A stretch of DNA of 38,563 nt from Lacticaseibacillus songhuajiangensis (GTDB lineage: Bacteria > Bacillota > Bacilli > Lactobacillales > Lactobacillaceae), in contig NZ_RHNR01000026.1 of assembly GCF_003946025.1 (NCBI RefSeq), positions 1-38,563 on the forward strand, in the 5' to 3' direction. Made by a program: the position numbers and the translations under genes. Below are positions 1 through 7,541 of this stretch, piece by piece. The notes under the pieces were generated by a model. The model saw nothing but the letters and a program-made list of their open reading frames with translations. It searched no databases and was not told the DNA's origin. Each line of letters starts with the position of its first letter. Position 1 is the stretch's first letter.

Positions 1-302
1 GGGACTGGGGCGGCTTGGTGGAGTGAACGCAGGTAGGTGGCGCGCAAAGAGCACGAATAGCCCACACAACCGGCGAAAGCCGTTTTGTGTGGGCTATTTG
101 TGCTCGGGGTAAATCTTTTTGACGTGGGCTTCGGCAAAAAGTTTAGCGGTAGCCTGGCCTGCCAGGCGTGAGCGACCCCGCGCCACCTGCCTGAGGGCAC
201 GTAACCAAGCCGTCCCAGTCCCGACCTTCGGTCTAACCACTATTTTCAAATCGATCATCCTTGCGGATGAAAGTTTCCCGACTCACGCTGACGGACAGCG
301 AT
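1..302 (+). repeat. Long palindromic element with conserved 3' tail, copy A
   Basis: Nested inverted repeats fill bases 1-222. The outer arms are GGGACTGG..GGCTTGGT at 1-19 and ACCAAGCC..CCAGTCCC near 204-222. Next come GGTAGGTGGCGCGC and GCGCCACCTGCC, and the innermost hairpin is GAGCACGAATAGCCCACACAA against TTGTGTGGGCTATTTGTGCTC around 51-107. A tail follows with three small hairpins: GACCTTCGGTC (223-233), ATCATCCTTGCGGATGA (254-270) and CGCTGACGGACAGCG (286-300). The same tail ends copy B (28036-28341), and a diverged reverse copy lies at 27443-27775. The arms begin at base 1, so the element may extend further left. It encodes no convincing protein. Confidence 0.7.
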
Positions 303-307
303 TAGAC

Positions 308-336
308 TTGACGAATGTTAGGATGCGAACTAGCAT
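308..336 (+). promoter_or_regulatory. Putative promoter of the leader before the 464 gene
   Basis: TTGACG (308-313), a 17-bp spacer and TAGCAT (331-336) make a reasonable sigma-A promoter just after the palindromic element. Transcription would begin near 343 and meet the hairpin at 372 within about 30 bases. Confidence 0.4.
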
Positions 337-371
337 TAAGGGGTAGATATAGCAATGCAAGCCCAATAGCG

Positions 372-414
372 CCGCCTCGTCCTCTCCAATACCGGAGTCG
401 GCGGGGCGGTTTTT
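372..414 (+). terminator. Strong terminator inside a 5' leader (possible attenuator)
   Basis: A GC-rich stem (372-387 against 394-409, about 14 of 16 positions paired, counting G-U) is followed by TTTTT. It lies between the promoter at 308 and the gene at 464, so it is either an attenuator for that gene or the end of a very short RNA. A four-codon ORF (ATG CAA GCC CAA TAG, 355-369) precedes it without a well-placed ribosome binding site. Confidence 0.6.
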
Positions 415-463
415 ACTTTCAGACCTGCACCGCCAAGTTGGCAAATATGTGGAGGCAATGGAT

Positions 464-772
464 ATGGCACAATTGAAAGACGACATGAAGGATTTCTTCG
501 CTGAGAGTCAGGCAGATAAGAACGGTGAGTTCGTCCGCCTCGAATTCTTTGATCAGGTTGATTTTGACCCTAACAGTGATGAGGCTCTCGCGAAGATGGG
601 CGATTGGCGCTGGAACGATGAGCACACGAACTTGATGCTCATCACCGCTGACCCGAAGGACTTTGATGAAGATGTTTTGTTCCGTGAATTCCGGAAGAAT
701 GACATCCCAGTCACTGCTTTCGAGCTGCGGCACGAAGCGGCTAAGGATGTACGGCCTTTGGTCCTGGCTTAA
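464..772 (+). CDS. Small acidic cytoplasmic protein of unknown function
   Basis: This codes for 102 residues starting MAQLKDDMKDFF. The ATG at 464 is preferred because GGAGG (451-455) sits 8 bases upstream; an in-frame GTG at 449 overlaps that site. The protein is acidic, with many Asp and Glu residues and no membrane segment, signal peptide or metal motif. It contains a WRWNDEHTNLML stretch and ends in a conserved-looking AFELRHEAAKDVRPLVLA segment. I do not recognise the family. The gene is monocistronic, with a strong terminator at 788 and a terminator in its leader at 372. The regular codon use and clean translation signals make it a real gene. Confidence 0.75.
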   Translation: MAQLKDDMKDFFAESQADKNGEFVRLEFFDQVDFDPNSDEALAKMGDWRWNDEHTNLMLITADPKDFDEDVLFREFRKNDIPVTAFELRHEAAKDVRPLVLA

Positions 773-787
773 TTTGACGTCAAAGAG

Positions 788-823
788 CGTGTTGCCTGCT
801 AAACGCAGGCGGCACGTTTTTTT
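788..823 (+). terminator. Rho-independent terminator
   Basis: CGTGTTGCCTGC (788-799) pairs with GCAGGCGGCACG (805-816), followed by seven T. It ends the unknown gene at 464. Confidence 0.85.
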
Positions 824-838
824 GACCCACTGGAAGCG

Positions 839-867
839 TTGACTTTGCTTGCTGATGCGCCTAATCT
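839..867 (+). promoter_or_regulatory. Promoter of the M42 peptidase gene
   Basis: TTGACT (839-844), a 17-bp spacer and TAATCT (862-867). The same TAATCT -10 variant recurs at 7529 and 21682 in this window. Confidence 0.5.
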
Positions 868-912
868 GAAGAAAGTATTTGCAATGGCTAAGAACAAAAT
901 GAGGTGCGTAAA

Positions 913-1989
913 ATGACTGAGACCGTTGATTTGATTCGCGATTTGACCAATGTGTACGGGACATCCGGTTTTGAACAAGATGTCGTGAAGACTTTTGCCA
1001 AGGAGACTGAGGGCCTGGGCAAACTGGAAGTGGATGGCATGTTTAACGCCATCTTGCGGCGCAAAGAAAATGACGGGAAGCGCCCCGTTGTGCAATTGGA
1101 CGCCCACTCGGACTCCGTGGGTCTGCTGACCCAGGCAATCCGGCCCAATGGCTTGATTAAGTTCGTGACGCTGGGCGGCTGGGTGCCAGCCAATCTTACC
1201 GCGATGAAGGTGGTTGTACGGAACCGTGCTGGGGAATACATTCCCGGCGTTGTGGCCACCAAGCCGCCACACTTCATGACGGCTGAGGAACGCAAAGGTG
1301 TGCCCGCCGTGGCAGACATGTCTGTTGACGTGGGTTCGTCCAGTCGTGAGGAAACGCTCAATGATTTCCAGATCGACACCGGTTGCCCGATTTTTCCAGA
1401 CGTGCAGTTCCAGTACAACGCCGAGAAGGGGCTCATGTTTGGCAAGGACTTTGATGACCGGCTGGGCGCGGCTGCCATGACCGCGGTCATGCAGCAACTT
1501 GCTGGTGAGCAGTTGAACGTGGACGTTGCGGCTGGTTTGTCTGCGCAGGAAGAAGTCGGCCTGCGCGGCGCTTACGTCACCGCCCGCAAAATTGAACCGG
1601 ACATCAGCATCGTGCTCGAAGGCTGCCCAGCTGATGACACGTTCGAACCTGATTGGCTCAGCCAGACAAAGATGGGCGGCGGGCCAATGCTGCGCGATTA
1701 CGACACTACCTTCGTTGCTAACCCAGCCTTTGAAAACTATGCGGCTGCGGCAGCCGATGAGGCCGGCATTCCGTACACCCGGGCAGTGCGCACGGGTGGT
1801 GGTCAAGATGGCGCGGCCATTGGCTACTGGAAGGGTGTGCCGACGATTGTCATCGGCATTCCTACGCGCTACGAACACTCGGCCTACAACTGGGCTAAGC
1901 TCAGCGATGTTGAGAACGCCATTAAGTTGACCCTGGCATTGCTGCGGCGTCTGGATAAGGACACAATCGCTAGTTTCAGTCAGTTTTAA
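913..1989 (+). CDS. M42 family metallopeptidase (glutamyl aminopeptidase / FrvX-like)
   Basis: This is a 358-residue cytoplasmic metallo-aminopeptidase of family M42 (PepA/FrvX/endoglucanase-M-like). These enzymes remove N-terminal residues from peptides and normally form large tetrahedral oligomers with two bound metal ions. Visible metal and catalytic residues are His65 in LDAHSDSVG, bridging Asp182 in DFDDRLGAA, Glu213-Glu214 in AQEEVGLRGA, Glu236 in VLEGC and His322 in PTRYEHSAYNW. The length and motif order fit the family. The ATG at 913 is chosen over the in-frame GTG at 904 because GAGGTG at 901-906 is the ribosome binding site. The gene is monocistronic, with a promoter at 839 and a terminator at 2004. 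It is probably used in peptide nitrogen nutrition. Confidence 0.9.
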   Translation: MTETVDLIRDLTNVYGTSGFEQDVVKTFAKETEGLGKLEVDGMFNAILRRKENDGKRPVVQLDAHSDSVGLLTQAIRPNGLIKFVTLGGWVPANLTAMKVVVRNRAGEYIPGVVATKPPHFMTAEERKGVPAVADMSVDVGSSSREETLNDFQIDTGCPIFPDVQFQYNAEKGLMFGKDFDDRLGAAAMTAVMQQLAGEQLNVDVAAGLSAQEEVGLRGAYVTARKIEPDISIVLEGCPADDTFEPDWLSQTKMGGGPMLRDYDTTFVANPAFENYAAAAADEAGIPYTRAVRTGGGQDGAAIGYWKGVPTIVIGIPTRYEHSAYNWAKLSDVENAIKLTLALLRRLDKDTIASFSQF

Positions 1990-2003
1990 TTGAGAATTGA
2001 TGA

Positions 2004-2036
2004 AGTCACACGGTAAAACTGCCGTGTGACTTTTTT
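2004..2036 (+). terminator. Rho-independent terminator
   Basis: AGTCACACGG (2004-2013) pairs with CCGTGTGACT (2022-2031) before a T run. It ends the M42 peptidase gene. Confidence 0.85.
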
Positions 2037-2145
2037 ACTTTCAGAGCTGATTGCAGATGCACATTTGCCAGAGTTGCCGCCAAAACTAGACAGAAGTGGG
2101 CAAAATGCGGTACAAATAGTTAAAGAATATTTTGGAAGGACGTAT

Positions 2146-3045
2146 ATGACTGAAATGAGCAAGACACTTGTTTGCGGCACCGCCTTGGTGGATGCCCTGA
2201 TGAACGTACCGATCGTGCCCGTAAGTGGGGGCAACGTGCTTGGCGACTTCTTGGAGTACCAGGTGGGGGGCTGTGCGATTAACGCCTTCTGTGCGGTGAA
2301 GTACGCTGGTGCGAGTGCGGATTTGTTTGTGCCCGTTGGTCACGGCCCCAACGCGGACCGGATTGCGGCCCACATTACCAAAATCGGCGAGACGCCGCGC
2401 GTGATTTCTGGGACACCAGATAACGGCTGGACGGTGGCGACGGTTGAACCAAACGGTGAACGGACTTTCATCGTGCTACCTGGGATGGAACAGCTGATGC
2501 GCGAGGCCTGGTTCAAGCATCTCGATGTCCCGGCCTATGATTTCTTGTACCTGAGTGGTTTCCAGCTGACGAACAAGCTCGTGGCAGCGGACATGGTGAA
2601 GGTGCTGGGCCAGCGGCGCAGTGATGCGGTTCTCTTGTTTGATGTTGCGGCGCGCATTCAGAGCGTGGATAAAACATTGCTCCATGACCTGCTCAAGTCC
2701 GGTGGGGTGATGGTGCACTGCAATGAAATCGAATTGCCCCAAGTGGCCGAAGGAAACACCTTCGAAGAGCGGGTGGCCTACCTGCACGGTATGACCGGCC
2801 AGCCGGTCATCGTGACCTTAGGCAGTAAGGGAACTTACTACTATGTCAGTGATGCTGATCAGGGCATCGTCCCAGGTGAAAAGGTGCATGTCATTAACAC
2901 CGTGGGCGCGGGCGATAGCCACTGCGGCGGGATGCTTGCGGGATTGGCACAAGGCTTGTCCGTGCGCGATTCCGTAAGCTTGGCGAACCGCTTGGCTGCT
3001 AAGGTCTGCGGCATGCAGGCGAACATGTTGCCAGTTACAGTCTAA
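2146..3045 (+). CDS. PfkB-family carbohydrate kinase (ribokinase-like)
   Basis: The 299-residue product belongs to the PfkB/ribokinase superfamily, which transfers the ATP gamma-phosphate to a sugar, nucleoside or related alcohol. The N-terminal substrate-binding glycine motif is at 41-42 (QVGGCAINA). The NxxE magnesium motif is Asn193-Glu196 (HCNEIE). The second PfkB signature, NTVGAGDSHCGG at 251-262, carries the catalytic base Asp257. The ATG at 2146 is favoured by GGAAGG at 2134-2139; the open frame upstream has no start signal. The gene stands alone between terminators, so context gives no clue to the substrate, which cannot be assigned from sequence. Confidence 0.88.
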   Translation: MTEMSKTLVCGTALVDALMNVPIVPVSGGNVLGDFLEYQVGGCAINAFCAVKYAGASADLFVPVGHGPNADRIAAHITKIGETPRVISGTPDNGWTVATVEPNGERTFIVLPGMEQLMREAWFKHLDVPAYDFLYLSGFQLTNKLVAADMVKVLGQRRSDAVLLFDVAARIQSVDKTLLHDLLKSGGVMVHCNEIELPQVAEGNTFEERVAYLHGMTGQPVIVTLGSKGTYYYVSDADQGIVPGEKVHVINTVGAGDSHCGGMLAGLAQGLSVRDSVSLANRLAAKVCGMQANMLPVTV

Positions 3046-3060
3046 TATGCAAATAGCGGT

Positions 3061-3100
3061 CCGTAGCTTGCGACATTTTGCCGAAAGCTGCGGGCTTTTT
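3061..3100 (+). terminator. Rho-independent terminator
   Basis: CCGTAGCTT (3061-3069) pairs with AAGCTGCGG (3085-3093, one G-U), then TTTTT. It ends the PfkB kinase gene. Confidence 0.65.
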
Positions 3101-3178
3101 CTGTACACAGGGTGCAAGCGCCACCAAAAAAGCGTAAAATTGATTGCATAATCTTTGACGTGGACGGAGGTGCTCGTT

Positions 3179-3340
3179 GTGAAAATTCTGCTTGAAATTG
3201 TGTTAATCTTGGCCGGCATCTACCTGTGCTACGCCGGAATCAAGAAGCAGCTGACGGCTAATACGCATGTCAACACCGTGGTGATTTTTGTCGGTGTCTG
3301 GTTGATTGCCGTTGCTGGTTACCTCATGATTCCCCGCTAA
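3179..3340 (+). CDS. Small two-helix membrane protein
   Basis: This 53-residue protein starts at a GTG (3179) placed 8 bases after GGAGG (3166-3170). Two hydrophobic helices, about residues 2-20 (KILLEIVLILAGIYLCYAG) and 33-50 (VVIFVGVWLIAVAGYLM), are joined by a short polar loop with Lys residues, and the protein ends in PR. It is a typical small integral membrane protein of unknown role. A terminator follows directly at 3351, so it is a separate unit. Family not recognised. Confidence 0.7.
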   Translation: MKILLEIVLILAGIYLCYAGIKKQLTANTHVNTVVIFVGVWLIAVAGYLMIPR

Positions 3341-3350
3341 ATTAAGAACG

Positions 3351-3375
3351 AAGGTCGCGCAGGCGGCCTTTTTTT
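3351..3375 (+). terminator. Rho-independent terminator
   Basis: AAGGTCGC (3351-3358) pairs with GCGGCCTT (3363-3370), followed by a T run. Confidence 0.8.
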
Positions 3376-3398
3376 GTGCCTGCGCATGACCACACATA

Positions 3399-3526
3399 GC
3401 AAATGGTTATTTGCACATTATTGCTAACTTATCGCAGACCCGTCTGTTTTCACAATCTCTCCACGTACAGAAGCCACAAATCGCATGATATGGCGTTTGA
3501 CAGCGCATACATGCAGCGGCTAAACT
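3399..3526 (+). promoter_or_regulatory. Upstream region of the PEPCK-like gene: inverted repeat and promoter
   Basis: The inverted repeat GCAAATGGTTATTTGC (3399-3414) could be an operator. The likely promoter is TTGACA (3497-3502) with an 18-bp spacer and TAAACT (3521-3526). The long 5' region fits a regulated gene. I see no match to a cre consensus here. Confidence 0.4.
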
Positions 3527-3603
3527 TAATATATAGAAGTTTTGACGGCCAGCAAAGCCCGCCGGTAACTTCCAATTAAGTGAAACGGAATGGAGTGGTG
3601 ATT

Positions 3604-5256
3604 ATGGCAACAATTCGTAATTATGAACGCAGTGCAATCAGCCCCGACAGCAAGTTGTTCTCCAATTTCAAGACGATGGTTGAATCTACCTTCTACGGAA
3701 CGAACGTGACCCCAGTTCCGGACCTCAAGGCGGCTTACGCCCACGCACTGGAGACCCCTGGTGTGGTCGTTACGGACATGCCCGTGGCCCACACGGCAGA
3801 ACTCGGGCTGCCCGCAGATGCCAAAATTTTGGTGACTAATGACGGCCGGGTGGTTGGGCGCACGGCGGCTGCCCGCCGCTTCATTGGTCATCCCGGCATT
3901 GACGCCAAAAAGTACGCCGATGTGTTGCGGGAAGCCATCTTCACGGGCACGCGGCGGCAGTTCTACAGTGCTGACGTCGTGGTCGGTTTGGATCGGGAAT
4001 TCATGGTGCGTGCGCACCTGTGCCTGAATAAGAATTACGCGGCTAACCTCTACTCCTACTTGCTCAACTTCCAGATTGCCACCGCCAAAATCATGGCGGA
4101 TTACGAGCAGTCCGTCCAGTATCAGGAAAATGATATTTACATTTACGCAGATCCAGACTGGTCAGATTCGGATTACCCGAACGGTCTTGCCATCTTTGAC
4201 GCAGAGCATAACGTTGCCGCCATTCTGGGCTTGCGCTATTTCGGGGAACTGAAGAAGTCAACGCTGACCTTGGCTTGGGCAACGGCGCACCGCAATGGCT
4301 TTACGGCATGCCATGGGGGGATGAAGCGCTATGATCTCGGCGAGCGCAAGTTTACGATGGCCGCCTTTGGGCTGTCGGGTTCTGGCAAGTCGACCATTAC
4401 CCTCGCTAAACACTCCGGCAAGTACCACGTGGACGTTCTGCACGACGACGCCTTTGTGATTAATAAGGAGAGTGGCACGACAACGGCACTGGAGCCGGCC
4501 TACTTTGACAAGACCGCGGACTACGCGCCGAGTGATCCCGCCTTGCACTACTTCTTAACCTGTCAGAACGTTGGCGTAACGCTTGATGATCATGGCGAAA
4601 AGGTCATCGTCACGCAGGAAATTCGCAACAACAACGGGCGCGCCATCAAGTCACGCTACATGACGCCGAACCGGGTTGACCACTTGGCAGAGCCACTGGA
4701 CGCCGTTTTCTGGATCATGAAGGATGACACCATGCCCCCAGTTGTGCGCATTAGTGACCCGACGCTCGCAACGGTGTTTGGCGCAACGCTCGCAACTAAG
4801 CGCTCTACCGCCGAAAACCTGATTGGTAAAGTCGACATGAACAAACTCGTCATTGAACCTTTTGCCGACCCGTTCCGGGCATACCCACTGGGCGAAGACT
4901 ATGCGGACTTCCGGGAACTATTCGCCGGCGGGCGGACGGCTTGTTACATTTTGAACACCGGCTTCTTCAACGCCAAGAAGGTCACACCAAAGGTGACCTT
5001 GTCCTCGATTGAGAATATTGTTGAGCAAAAGGCGCACTTCACACCGTTTGGTAATCTCTCCGGGCTGGATTACCTGGACGTGCCAGGTTACACACCAGAC
5101 TTCAATGATGGAGAATACCAGCAGCGGCTGCGCGCCCGGATGCAAGATCGCCTGGACTTTGTTGAGAGCCGGCAAACAGCAAACGAGGGTTACGACGCGC
5201 TGCCAGATGAAGCAGCCGCAACGATGCGGGCGGTACTCGCGGAGCTGGCAAAGTAG
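3604..5256 (+). CDS. Phosphoenolpyruvate carboxykinase (ATP)-like protein
   Basis: The 550-residue product resembles ATP-dependent PEP carboxykinases, which interconvert oxaloacetate + ATP and PEP + CO2 + ADP. The P-loop is GLSGSGKST in the middle of the protein, after the HGGMKRYDLGERKFTMAAF strand. A kinase-2-like VLHDDAFVI follows about 25 residues later, with Asp-Asp where typical PckA has a DDEHGW motif. The N-terminal third, with RRFIGHPG, is far from textbook PckA, so this is a diverged branch. The start at 3604 follows GGAGTGG (3592-3598); an upstream in-frame ATG at 3580 has no such site. The gene is monocistronic with a terminator at 5305. Assignment to the fold is fairly sure; the exact reaction is less so. 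Confidence 0.7.
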   Translation: MATIRNYERSAISPDSKLFSNFKTMVESTFYGTNVTPVPDLKAAYAHALETPGVVVTDMPVAHTAELGLPADAKILVTNDGRVVGRTAAARRFIGHPGIDAKKYADVLREAIFTGTRRQFYSADVVVGLDREFMVRAHLCLNKNYAANLYSYLLNFQIATAKIMADYEQSVQYQENDIYIYADPDWSDSDYPNGLAIFDAEHNVAAILGLRYFGELKKSTLTLAWATAHRNGFTACHGGMKRYDLGERKFTMAAFGLSGSGKSTITLAKHSGKYHVDVLHDDAFVINKESGTTTALEPAYFDKTADYAPSDPALHYFLTCQNVGVTLDDHGEKVIVTQEIRNNNGRAIKSRYMTPNRVDHLAEPLDAVFWIMKDDTMPPVVRISDPTLATVFGATLATKRSTAENLIGKVDMNKLVIEPFADPFRAYPLGEDYADFRELFAGGRTACYILNTGFFNAKKVTPKVTLSSIENIVEQKAHFTPFGNLSGLDYLDVPGYTPDFNDGEYQQRLRARMQDRLDFVESRQTANEGYDALPDEAAATMRAVLAELAK

Positions 5257-5304
5257 TTTAGAAGCAACGGCAACGTGTTTCAAGAAGAATTGTAGATAAA
5301 GAAG

Positions 5305-5350
5305 CGGTCAGCAGAAATCCTGAACTGAGGATGCCTGCTGACCGTTTTTT
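5305..5350 (+). terminator. Terminator with the GAACTGAGGAT-type inner hairpin
   Basis: CGGTCAGCAG (5305-5314) pairs with CTGCTGACCG (5335-5344), followed by TTTTTT. The apical part, ATCCTGAACTGAGGAT, is the short motif found at the tip of the long palindromes at 13735, 13862 and 18871. Confidence 0.85.
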
Positions 5351-5501
5351 ATATCGGGGATGGACCGCTTTTGGGCACAGCACTAGAAATTTTGCGTAAA
5401 TTCGTCGCGGCTTGTTAATAATCTGTGCACAAAAAAATCATCTTTTCTGGCGAAAATTGAGATATTAAAGATGCGAATACGCAGAAATGGTGGTCATTTT
5501 A

Positions 5502-6506
5502 ATGCACAGACGCAAACGTCAGCACTGGGGCTTGGCGATAGGCGGTGTTGTTGCCCTTTTCGCAATGGCACTGACAATCCACGCGTGGCAACAGGATGTT
5601 GCGCAAACAAGTTCAAACAACGCCACGACTAGCCAAACGACTAGTGGTAAGGTCGCGACGAATCTCAGTCAAAAGGTGAGTTCTTCAAGTAGCCAGGATG
5701 CTCAAAAACTGAAGAACATCAAAAAGAACTTGCAGACTTACCTGGATAAAGTAACCGCTGATGGCACCGCCAGTGTGAGTTTTTACAGTCTGGATAGCAC
5801 GACCGCTAGCAGTAGTGATACGGACACCAGCAGTGTGGTCAGTGGCAATGGCACGCTGAGCGTGAACAGCAACGCCCATACTTGGGTGACGGCGGCCAGC
5901 ACTTACAAGCTATACATAGCGGCCTACTTACTAAAGCAGCGTCAGGAAGGTAATTTTTCTTGGAGCGAAAGCAATCGCGCTGGATTCAAACGCATGATTG
6001 TGGAAAGTGCCAATGATTTTCCCGAGTCCATTCTGACCAGCAGTAGTTATGGCTATGACAGCATCGATAGTTTCGTGAAGAGTGCTGGTTGGGGCGGTCC
6101 GGTCTTTACGGAGGGGAGCGCTGCGGTGACGACGGCATACAGCTTGCGCTTGTTGCTAACCAGCTTAGCCAAGGGGACAGGCGCATTTAGCAATTCGACA
6201 GATCAGCAGTACCTCCTGAACTTGATGGGCAAGCAGGAGTATCGTGACGGGATACCCGCCGGGGTGGCAAGTGTCACCAGCGGCGCCACCGTGCAAGACA
6301 AGGTCGGCTTTTTGGATGATACCAACAGCGATGCCGGTATCGTTACGCTGCCAAGCGGGCAACGCTACGTGCTCGTCATCTTGACGCACGGCCGCAGTCA
6401 GTCCACACTTGATTTCACGCGAATTAAAGCCATTGCGGCAAAGGTACAAACCATCGTCTATGGTAATAGCGCTGGTAGCAGCGTGAAGAGTTATTCGGCT
6501 GACTAG
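5502..6506 (+). CDS. Secreted serine hydrolase, class A beta-lactamase-like fold
   Basis: This 334-residue protein has an N-terminal membrane anchor or signal (about residues 8-28, LAIGGVVALFAMALTIHAW) followed by a Ser/Thr/Asn-rich linker. The extracellular domain has the serine hydrolase triad pattern: SxxK at Ser133-Lys136 (ASTYK, in AASTYKLYIAAYLL), an SxN-like SAN at 169-171 and a KVG at 267-269 in the KTG position. Relatives are often annotated as serine hydrolases or beta-lactamase class A-like enzymes acting on cell wall peptides; antibiotic resistance is not implied. The ATG at 5502 has GGTGG 8 bases upstream and is preferred over the ATG at 5487. The substrate is unknown. Confidence 0.8.
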   Translation: MHRRKRQHWGLAIGGVVALFAMALTIHAWQQDVAQTSSNNATTSQTTSGKVATNLSQKVSSSSSQDAQKLKNIKKNLQTYLDKVTADGTASVSFYSLDSTTASSSDTDTSSVVSGNGTLSVNSNAHTWVTAASTYKLYIAAYLLKQRQEGNFSWSESNRAGFKRMIVESANDFPESILTSSSYGYDSIDSFVKSAGWGGPVFTEGSAAVTTAYSLRLLLTSLAKGTGAFSNSTDQQYLLNLMGKQEYRDGIPAGVASVTSGATVQDKVGFLDDTNSDAGIVTLPSGQRYVLVILTHGRSQSTLDFTRIKAIAAKVQTIVYGNSAGSSVKSYSAD

Positions 6507-6536
6507 AGCCTACGTGGCTAAACTTGTGGCGAGTGA

Positions 6537-6565
6537 TTGACGCGGAGCCATAGATAAACAATAAT
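6537..6565 (+). promoter_or_regulatory. Promoter of the TM2-domain gene
   Basis: TTGACG (6537-6542), a 17-bp spacer and AATAAT (6560-6565). The ribosome binding site GGAGG follows at about 6582. Confidence 0.5.
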
Positions 6566-6593
6566 TAGCGTAGACGAAACGGAGGCGGCCACA

Positions 6594-7016
6594 ATGAATA
6601 ACCACGACTTTTTGATGATTAACGCAAACAAGTTCCCTCGAGAAACATTGCCACAACTACAACAGCGCCTGGACGGACTAAGCCCAGAAAGCCAGTATTC
6701 GGTGATGAGTGTGTCCTATAAGGAACCGCTTGTCGCGTTTGTATTGTCCTTTTTCCTGGGCACTTTGGGAATTGACCGCTTTTACGTTGGCGATACCGGC
6801 TTAGGTGTTGGTAAACTGGTGGCGACTGTTCTGACCTTCGGGATTGTTGGCGGTATCTGGTGGTTCGTGGATCTTTTCCTCATCATGCGTGCTTGCCGGC
6901 TGCACAATTATGAGCAGGCAATTCGGATGATGGCATACGCGCAGCCGCGCCAGCAGGCCACCCAGGCTGAGCAGGCACCGCAAAGTGATGATAGCAGTGA
7001 TTTCGACGACTTCTAG
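6594..7016 (+). CDS. TM2 domain-containing membrane protein
   Basis: The 140-residue product carries a TM2 domain at about residues 42-100. The first helix is PLVAFVLSFFLGTLGIDRFYVGD, with the characteristic GxxGxDRFY turn. The second is LVATVLTFGIVGGIWWFVDLFLIM, ending in the conserved Trp-x-x-x-Asp. The N-terminus (1-40) is cytoplasmic-like, and the C-terminal tail is rich in Gln, Ala, Asp and Ser and ends DDSSDFDDF. TM2 proteins are widespread, and their molecular role in bacteria is not established. It has a GGAGG ribosome binding site and its own promoter. Confidence 0.88.
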   Translation: MNNHDFLMINANKFPRETLPQLQQRLDGLSPESQYSVMSVSYKEPLVAFVLSFFLGTLGIDRFYVGDTGLGVGKLVATVLTFGIVGGIWWFVDLFLIMRACRLHNYEQAIRMMAYAQPRQQATQAEQAPQSDDSSDFDDF

Positions 7017-7048
7017 GGCCACCCGCGGGTGCAGTTTGCTTGCCAAAA

Positions 7049-7192
7049 TGCTATAATGGGCGAGCACTGTTTTGGGGGTGTGCGCATCTGCATGCCCAGA
7101 AGTGGAAGCTGGATGATGATGGCGCCAGATGGAACATGATGACACGGCGCCATTAAGCACAGCCTCCGGAAAAGATTGAGGAGGATTTACTT
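7049..7192 (+). promoter_or_regulatory. Extended -10 promoter and 130-nt structured leader of the DUF2187 gene
   Basis: TGCTATAAT (7049-7057) is an extended -10 element with a poor -35. The leader then holds two hairpins: GGGTGTGC against GCATGCCC (about 7075-7097) and GATGGCGCC against GGCGCCATT (about 7117-7155). Neither is followed by a T run. GAGGAGG before 7193 is the ribosome binding site. I do not recognise a known riboswitch here. Confidence 0.45.
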
Positions 7193-7444
7193 ATGGCTCA
7201 CGAACTAGCAATTGGCGAAAAAGTGGACGTTAAGAAGGCAAATGATGTGGCTTTCTCTTTCTCCGGTACGGTAGAGAAGATTTACACGAACTCCGCCCTG
7301 CTGACAATTGACGACTTTGATTCCGAAGACGCGGTTGAGGTCGAGGACCTGAAGCACAAGACCGTGATTAACTTCAAAAACATCAAGTTTAAAGGTGAAG
7401 AAGTTGTTGCCCCTAAGCCTGAAGAAGAAGAAAAGAAGAAGTAG
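7193..7444 (+). CDS. DUF2187 family protein
   Basis: The 83-residue protein matches the DUF2187 pattern: a short beta-rich domain with FSGTVEKIYTNSALLTIDDFDSEDAVEVEDLKHKTVINF at about 23-62. A charged tail of Glu and Lys (PKPEEEEKKK) follows. These are small cytoplasmic proteins of unknown function found in many lactobacilli and bacilli; the fold resembles small RNA- or nucleic-acid-binding barrels, but that is only a guess. The start is fixed by GAGGAGG 8-9 bases upstream. The long structured leader suggests post-transcriptional control. Confidence 0.75.
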   Translation: MAHELAIGEKVDVKKANDVAFSFSGTVEKIYTNSALLTIDDFDSEDAVEVEDLKHKTVINFKNIKFKGEEVVAPKPEEEEKKK

Positions 7445-7467
7445 ATTCGTGTTTAATGAATCTGCAG

Positions 7468-7492
7468 GAGTCTCCCGTGGGGAGGCTTTTTT
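7468..7492 (+). terminator. Rho-independent terminator
   Basis: AGTCTCCC pairs with GGAGGCTT around a GTGG loop, followed by a T run. It ends the DUF2187 gene. Confidence 0.8.
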
Positions 7493-7505
7493 ATTTGCCC
7501 GATGA

Positions 7506-7534
7506 TTGACCTGTGCAGTGTGGCGTGCTAATCT
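7506..7534 (+). promoter_or_regulatory. Promoter of the riboswitch-like leader
   Basis: TTGACC (7506-7511), a 17-bp spacer and TAATCT (7529-7534). The predicted start near 7541 places the 5' end just before the first stem of the structured leader. Confidence 0.5.
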
Positions 7535-7541
7535 GTTCGTA

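Noticed and set aside
799..1878. Long open frame on the - strand opposite the M42 peptidase
   Set aside because: It is the antisense of a gene with clear metal motifs, has no ribosome binding site and has an amino acid composition typical of a shadow frame.
5502..6506. Antibiotic-resistance beta-lactamase
   Set aside because: SxxK is present, but the SDN and KTG positions are altered (SAN, KVG), and the protein has a wall-protein-like linker. Generic serine hydrolase is the safer call.
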